Assembly: GCA_002377855.1 (NCBI GenBank)
Contig: DFQQ01000030.1
Span: 179,046-243,045, forward strand
Source: Acidovorax delafieldii
GTDB lineage: Bacteria > Pseudomonadota > Gammaproteobacteria > Burkholderiales > Burkholderiaceae_C
Direction of reading: 5' to 3'
Length of the DNA stretch: 64,000 nucleotides
The notes under the pieces were generated by a model. It was not told where the DNA came from, searched no databases, and saw only the letters and a program-made list of their open reading frames with translations. The position numbers were made by a program, and so were the translations under genes. This document shows positions 60,133-64,000 of this stretch, one piece after another (the first letter of the stretch is position 1; each line of letters opens with the position of its first letter).

Positions 60133-61350
60133 ATGGCTACTGCAGCATCGAGGGACATCAAAGAGTTTGTCTTCGAATGGGAGGGCAAAGATCGCGCAGG
60201 AAAGGTGGTGCGCGGAGAAATCCGAGCGGTAGGGGAGAATCAGGTCCAGGCAACACTCCGCCGTCAAGGAGTGTTTCCTACCAAGATAAAAAAGCGTCGC
60301 ACTCGTTCTGGCAAGAAAATCAAGCCTAAAGATATTGCGCTGTTTACTCGGCAACTGGCCACCATGATGAAAGCAGGGGTTCCCTTGCTCCAGTCATTCG
60401 ACATTGTAGGGCGCGGAAACACTAATGCAAGTGTCACCAAACTTTTAAGCGACATTCGGTCGGATGTGGAAACGGGGACTTCCCTCAATGCCGCATTCCG
60501 TAAGCATCCCATGTATTTTGACAGCCTCTATTGCAATTTGGTGGAAGCAGGGGAAGCAGCGGGTATTTTGGAAGCCTTGCTTGATCGCTTGGCAACCTAC
60601 ATGGAAAAAACCGAAGCGATCAAATCGAAGATCAAATCTGCCTTAATGTATCCAATTTCTGTGATCATTGTTGCTTTTATAGTGATCACAGTAATTATGA
60701 TTTTTGTTATTCCGGCATTTAAAGAGGTGTTCACTTCTTTTGGAGCGGACTTACCCGCACCCACCTTGATGGTGATGGCATTAAGCGAGATTTTTGTAAA
60801 ATGGTGGTGGTTAATCTTTACCTTGATTGGTGGGGGATTTTATTTTTTCATGCAAGCTTGGCGACGAAATGAAAAAATGCAGAAATTTATGGATCGCCTT
60901 TTATTGCAAATACCAATTTTTGGTGCGTTAATAGATAAGTCCTGTGTTGCTCGTTGGACTCGAACACTAGCGACCATGTTTGCGGCTGGGGTCCCATTGG
61001 TCGAGGCCCTGGATTCGGTAGGAGGTGCGTCCGGAAATTCTGTCTACGCCATTGCCACGGAGAAAATTCAACAGGAAGTTTCCACCGGTACAAGCCTTAC
61101 CGTTGCCATGGACAACGCAAAAATCTTCCCATCCATGGTCATTCAGATGTGCGCAATTGGCGAAGAGTCAGGTTCTATTGATCATATGCTGGGAAAAGCA
61201 GCCGACTTCTATGAAGCCGAGGTTGACGAAATGGTGGCCGGACTCTCTAGTTTAATGGAGCCAATTATTATTGTTTTTCTAGGAACAGTAATTGGAGGTA
61301 TCGTGGTATCCATGTACCTCCCCATCTTCAAGTTGGGGCAGGTGGTTTAA
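60133..61350 (+). CDS. pilC: Type IV pilus inner-membrane platform protein PilC
   Basis: 405-residue polytopic protein that couples the ATPases to the pilus. Two GspF domains (about 70-195 and 275-395) each contain the LYCNLVEAGEAAG / IQMCAIGEESGS type motif, with membrane helices near SALMYPISVIIVAFIVITVIMIFV, IFVKWWWLIFTLIGGGFYF and PIIIVFLGTVIGGIVVSMYLP. Base composition between about 60.65 and 60.95 kb is very AT-rich for this genome. Its TAA stop shares a base with the pilD start. Confidence 0.97.
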   Translation: MATAASRDIKEFVFEWEGKDRAGKVVRGEIRAVGENQVQATLRRQGVFPTKIKKRRTRSGKKIKPKDIALFTRQLATMMKAGVPLLQSFDIVGRGNTNASVTKLLSDIRSDVETGTSLNAAFRKHPMYFDSLYCNLVEAGEAAGILEALLDRLATYMEKTEAIKSKIKSALMYPISVIIVAFIVITVIMIFVIPAFKEVFTSFGADLPAPTLMVMALSEIFVKWWWLIFTLIGGGFYFFMQAWRRNEKMQKFMDRLLLQIPIFGALIDKSCVARWTRTLATMFAAGVPLVEALDSVGGASGNSVYAIATEKIQQEVSTGTSLTVAMDNAKIFPSMVIQMCAIGEESGSIDHMLGKAADFYEAEVDEMVAGLSSLMEPIIIVFLGTVIGGIVVSMYLPIFKLGQVV

Positions 61351-62225
61351 TGGATCTGGCGTCTTTACCATCCTCCGGGCTGCTAGCTCTATTGGGACTG
61401 CTTATCGGTAGCTTCTTGAACGTGGTTATCTATCGGCTTCCCAAAATGATGGAGCGCCAATGGGCGATGGAAGCCGCAGCGTTTGAGGCGGAAAGAGAGG
61501 GAGCACAGACCACAGCCCGCGTTGCTCCCGAGCCATTCAACCTCATGGTGCCGCGCTCGAAATGCCCGTCATGCGGACACCCGGTGGCTTGGTACGAGAA
61601 CATCCCCGTGGTGAGTTACCTGTTGCTCCGGGGCAAGTGCTCACAGTGCAAAACACCGATCAGCGTGCGATATCCGCTGGTGGAGTTATTGACCGGCGCT
61701 CTCTTCTTTTTGTGCGCTCAACGCTGGGGGTTGACGCCCACTGGCTTGGCTTGGTGCGGCTTCTCTGCAGTTCTGGTCGCCTTGGCGTTCATTGACTGGG
61801 ACACCACCCTGCTGCCTGACGACTTGACTTTGCCCCTGCTGTGGGGGGGTATGTTGGCGGCTGCGTTGCAGTGGATACAAGTGCCGCTGTTCTCATCGGT
61901 GATGGGCGCGGTGGGCGGATACCTCTCCCTTTGGCTGGTCTATTGGGGCTTCAAACTCGCCACTGGCAAGGAAGGTATGGGGTATGGCGACTTCAAGCTG
62001 TTTGCTGCCTTGGGCGCGTGGTTTGGCTGGGAGGCATTGGTTCCAATCATCTTGATGTCGTCTGTGATTGGAGCCATCGTCGGGATAGGGATGAAAATCT
62101 TCAGCAGCCTGCGAGAAGGTGGCTATGTGCCGTTCGGCCCTTTCTTGGTGGGAGCGGGGCTGACCGCGATGATTGCCACACCCAAGGCCATGCTGGACAC
62201 CGTACTGCGCGCGTTCGGGCTTTGA
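61350..62225 (+). CDS. pilD: Prepilin peptidase / N-methyltransferase PilD
   Basis: 291-residue bifunctional membrane enzyme that cleaves and N-methylates type IV prepilins. The cytosolic loop has two CxxC pairs (Cys72, Cys75, Cys97, Cys100). The aspartic-protease residues lie in FIDWDTTLLPDDLT and GYGDFKLFAALGAW. About eight membrane helices are present. It starts on the last base of pilC and ends directly before coaE, so the three are translationally linked. Confidence 0.97.
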   Translation: MDLASLPSSGLLALLGLLIGSFLNVVIYRLPKMMERQWAMEAAAFEAEREGAQTTARVAPEPFNLMVPRSKCPSCGHPVAWYENIPVVSYLLLRGKCSQCKTPISVRYPLVELLTGALFFLCAQRWGLTPTGLAWCGFSAVLVALAFIDWDTTLLPDDLTLPLLWGGMLAAALQWIQVPLFSSVMGAVGGYLSLWLVYWGFKLATGKEGMGYGDFKLFAALGAWFGWEALVPIILMSSVIGAIVGIGMKIFSSLREGGYVPFGPFLVGAGLTAMIATPKAMLDTVLRAFGL

Positions 62226-62840
62226 ATGCAGGGTTCAGCCTCCAGAATCGGCCTCACCGGAGGTATCGGCAGCGGCAAATCCACGTTTGGAACACTGCTT
62301 GAGCAACGCGGGGCTGTCATTGTCGACTCCGATCAGATTGCCAGGCACGTGACAGGGCCCGGCGGCGCTGCCATTGCAGCGATTGCCCAAACCTTCGGAG
62401 CCGAGTACATAGACAGCTCAGGCGCGCTGGACCGGGGCCGAATGCGGCAGCTGGCTTATGCCAAGCCTGAAGCAAGGTCGGCATTGGAGGCCATAGTCCA
62501 CCCTCTGGTGTCCCTGCACAGCAGCCAACAGGCCCGAGCGGCAGAACTCGCAGGTTCACGCGCCATTGTGTTTGACGTTCCCCTGCTCGTGGAGTCTGGC
62601 CGATGGGCACAGAGGCTCGACGCAGTGATCGTGCTGGACTGCCCTGCAGAGGTGCAAATTCGGCGCGTGATGGTGCGAAGTGCCCTGGACAGACCCACCG
62701 TGGAAGCGATCCTATCCGCCCAATCTCCCCGCAATATTCGGCGGGCATCGGCCGATATCGTGATTCACAATGGTGATAATTGCACGCTATCCGATCTGCA
62801 GCAGATGGCCGCGAACGTAGCTGACCGGTTGGGGCTATGA
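62226..62840 (+). CDS. coaE: Dephospho-CoA kinase
   Basis: Final step of coenzyme A synthesis. The 204-residue P-loop kinase has GLTGGIGSGKSTFGTLL, the substrate motif IVDSDQIARHV, VFDVPLLVESGRW and VIVLDCPAEVQIRRVMVRS. It starts immediately after the pilD stop, the usual pilD-coaE linkage in betaproteobacteria. The C-terminus (DLQQMAANVADRLGL) is complete. Confidence 0.96.
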   Translation: MQGSASRIGLTGGIGSGKSTFGTLLEQRGAVIVDSDQIARHVTGPGGAAIAAIAQTFGAEYIDSSGALDRGRMRQLAYAKPEARSALEAIVHPLVSLHSSQQARAAELAGSRAIVFDVPLLVESGRWAQRLDAVIVLDCPAEVQIRRVMVRSALDRPTVEAILSAQSPRNIRRASADIVIHNGDNCTLSDLQQMAANVADRLGL

Positions 62841-62929
62841 TGCGCCTCAATGCATAGAAGCAACGGCCTGCCCACTTCTTCCCGTCTTCGGCGTCGGGCC
62901 CTATTCACTGCGCCCAGGAACCCGCTAGC

Positions 62930-63685
62930 GTGATCCTCTACGAATATCCTTTCAACGAACGGCTCAGGACATATCTCCGCTTGGAGCAGCTGTTCCGTCG
63001 GCTTGGAGAACTGATCCCACGGGAGCACCCCCTGGATCACCATTTCGCCCTGGTCACGATCTTTGAGATCATGGACGTGGCGGCGAGGGCGGACCTCAAG
63101 TCCGATGTTCTCAAAGATATCGAGAAGCACAAGCATCAGCTGGACAGCTACCGCGGCAATCCCTCCATCTCCGAAGCCGCGCTGGATGCGGTTATCGCCC
63201 AGTTGGACCGTTGTTTCGTTGCGCTGAACACCCAGGCAGGCAAGGCAGGACATGCGTTGACCGAAAATGACTGGCTGATGAGCATTCGCAGCCGTGTGGG
63301 CATCCCCGGAGGCACCTGCGGCTTTGACCTGCCGGCTTACTATGCGTGGCAGCACAAAGATGCAGTTTTTCGGCAGGATGCCCTGCAGCAATGGGCTTCG
63401 ACGCTCGCACCGCTGGCGGAGTCCATTTATGTGCTGCTCAAGCTGCTGCGGGACTCTGGCGTGCCGCAGAAGGTGGCCGCCGAGCGTGGCCAGTTCCAGC
63501 AGAACCTGCCTGCAGGTCGAACCTTTCAGCTACTGCGCCTGCGCATAGACCCTGCACTGGGCCTGATTCCAGAAATCAGCGGCAACCGGCTGATTGTTTC
63601 GGTGCGCCTCATGAAGCAAGAAGCGGACGGGCGGCTGCACGCATGCACCGACGACGCAGCGTTTGAACTGACGCTTTGCGCTTGA
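62930..63685 (+). CDS. zapD: Cell-division protein ZapD
   Basis: 251-residue FtsZ-bundling protein that stabilises the Z-ring at midcell. The start is GTG 62930, giving VILYEYPFNERLRTYLRLEQLF, the conserved N-terminus. Further family landmarks are HHFALVTIFEIMDVAARADLKSDVLKDIEKHK and GGTCGFDLPAYYAWQH. It lies between coaE and yacG, its standard neighbours. Confidence 0.95.
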   Translation: MILYEYPFNERLRTYLRLEQLFRRLGELIPREHPLDHHFALVTIFEIMDVAARADLKSDVLKDIEKHKHQLDSYRGNPSISEAALDAVIAQLDRCFVALNTQAGKAGHALTENDWLMSIRSRVGIPGGTCGFDLPAYYAWQHKDAVFRQDALQQWASTLAPLAESIYVLLKLLRDSGVPQKVAAERGQFQQNLPAGRTFQLLRLRIDPALGLIPEISGNRLIVSVRLMKQEADGRLHACTDDAAFELTLCA

Positions 63686-63727
63686 GGCAATTTAGCGCAG
63701 ACCGCATTCCTATTGAAGAGACCTTGA

Positions 63728-63961
63728 ATGGCATCTAGCAAGTCGCACAATGAGACTTCTTCGCCAGCCGGCGCACGCACCGTGGTGTGCCCTACCTGCA
63801 GTGGAGACAGCGTGTACAGCCCTGCCAATCGATATCGGCCATTCTGCAGCGAGCGCTGCAAGCAAATTGACCTGGGAGCGTGGGCCAGCGAGGATTTCCG
63901 CATGCCCGCCGAAGCGCCCCCTGCAGATGCACAGTACGGCGACCCACGCGTAGAGCATTGA
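63728..63961 (+). CDS. yacG: DNA gyrase inhibitor YacG
   Basis: 77-residue zinc protein that binds GyrB and blocks DNA binding. The four zinc cysteines are visible in VVCPTCSGDSVYS and RPFCSERCKQIDLGAWASEDFRMP. The N-terminal 19 residues are a Ser-rich extension. It is last complete gene of the window; the remaining 39 bp show no feature. Confidence 0.95.
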   Translation: MASSKSHNETSSPAGARTVVCPTCSGDSVYSPANRYRPFCSERCKQIDLGAWASEDFRMPAEAPPADAQYGDPRVEH

Positions 63962-64000
63962 ACCACCAAAAATAGCTCTAGGGATCCTCTGCACGAATCA

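Overview
The window looks like a chromosomal segment of a Comamonadaceae betaproteobacterium, closest in style to Acidovorax. The evidence is GC-rich coding, the ChpA-type twitching cluster (pilG-pilH-pilI-pilJ-chpA), the pilB-pilC-pilD-coaE-zapD-yacG string, the hemA-prfA-prmC-grxD string, the algH-ruvX-pyrR-pyrB-pyrC' string, dusB-fis-purH, and a Bug-type (TctC) binding protein. The genus is an inference from gene content, not a database match.

Layout. 1-4.4 kb: a minus-strand pyrimidine operon whose dihydroorotase homologue has lost its metal ligands, ending in an acyltransferase cut by the window edge. 4.4-5.9 kb: a photolyase. 6.1-16.1 kb: the twitching-motility chemosensory operon, with a 2044-residue multi-Hpt kinase, and a rubredoxin. 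16.2-20.3 kb: thiD-hemL and a Tat-exported PhoD phosphatase. 20.3-23.1 kb: an array of 128-bp palindromic repeats, then an IclR regulator divergent from pobA (4-hydroxybenzoate hydroxylation). 23.2-24.3 kb: an AT-richer island holding one integron gene cassette with a canonical attC site and no integrase. 24.3-29.2 kb: an odd cytochrome c, purH-fis-dusB, a VanX-like exported protein and a YqaA membrane protein. 29.4-34 kb: a phosphotransferase/kinase fusion, ychF and serA. 34.2-39.6 kb: the ugpBAEC-VOC-ugpQ operon for glycerol-3-phosphate (diester) uptake and hydrolysis, behind a three-unit Pho-box-like repeat. 39.8-44 kb: a DUF3772-type mechanosensitive channel, a Bug protein and a small membrane protein. 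44-47.9 kb: hemA-prfA-prmC-grxD. 48.1-51.3 kb: an AAA ATPase, a CNNM/CBS protein and a lytic transglycosylase. 51.3-58.2 kb: proS, rppH, proB, obgE, rpmA, rplU and ispB. 58.4-64 kb: pilBCD-coaE-zapD-yacG.

Common threads. Two separated loci build and steer type IV pili: pilBCD supplies the assembly ATPase, platform and prepilin peptidase, and pilGHIJ-chpA supplies control. The ugp operon and phoD both carry 11-bp-spaced direct repeats resembling PhoB sites, which suggests a shared phosphate-starvation response.

The two most interesting non-coding signals are these. (1) A family of ten dispersed ~50-bp elements sits only between genes. Each can form two adjacent hairpins with constant 7-nt loops and a constant 5-nt linker, and the second stem shows compensatory changes. 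(2) A lone integron cassette encodes a DUF4303-like protein, with exact R''/L''/L'/R' architecture and a 5' boundary complementary to its own R'' box. I see no tRNA, rRNA or CRISPR array in the window.
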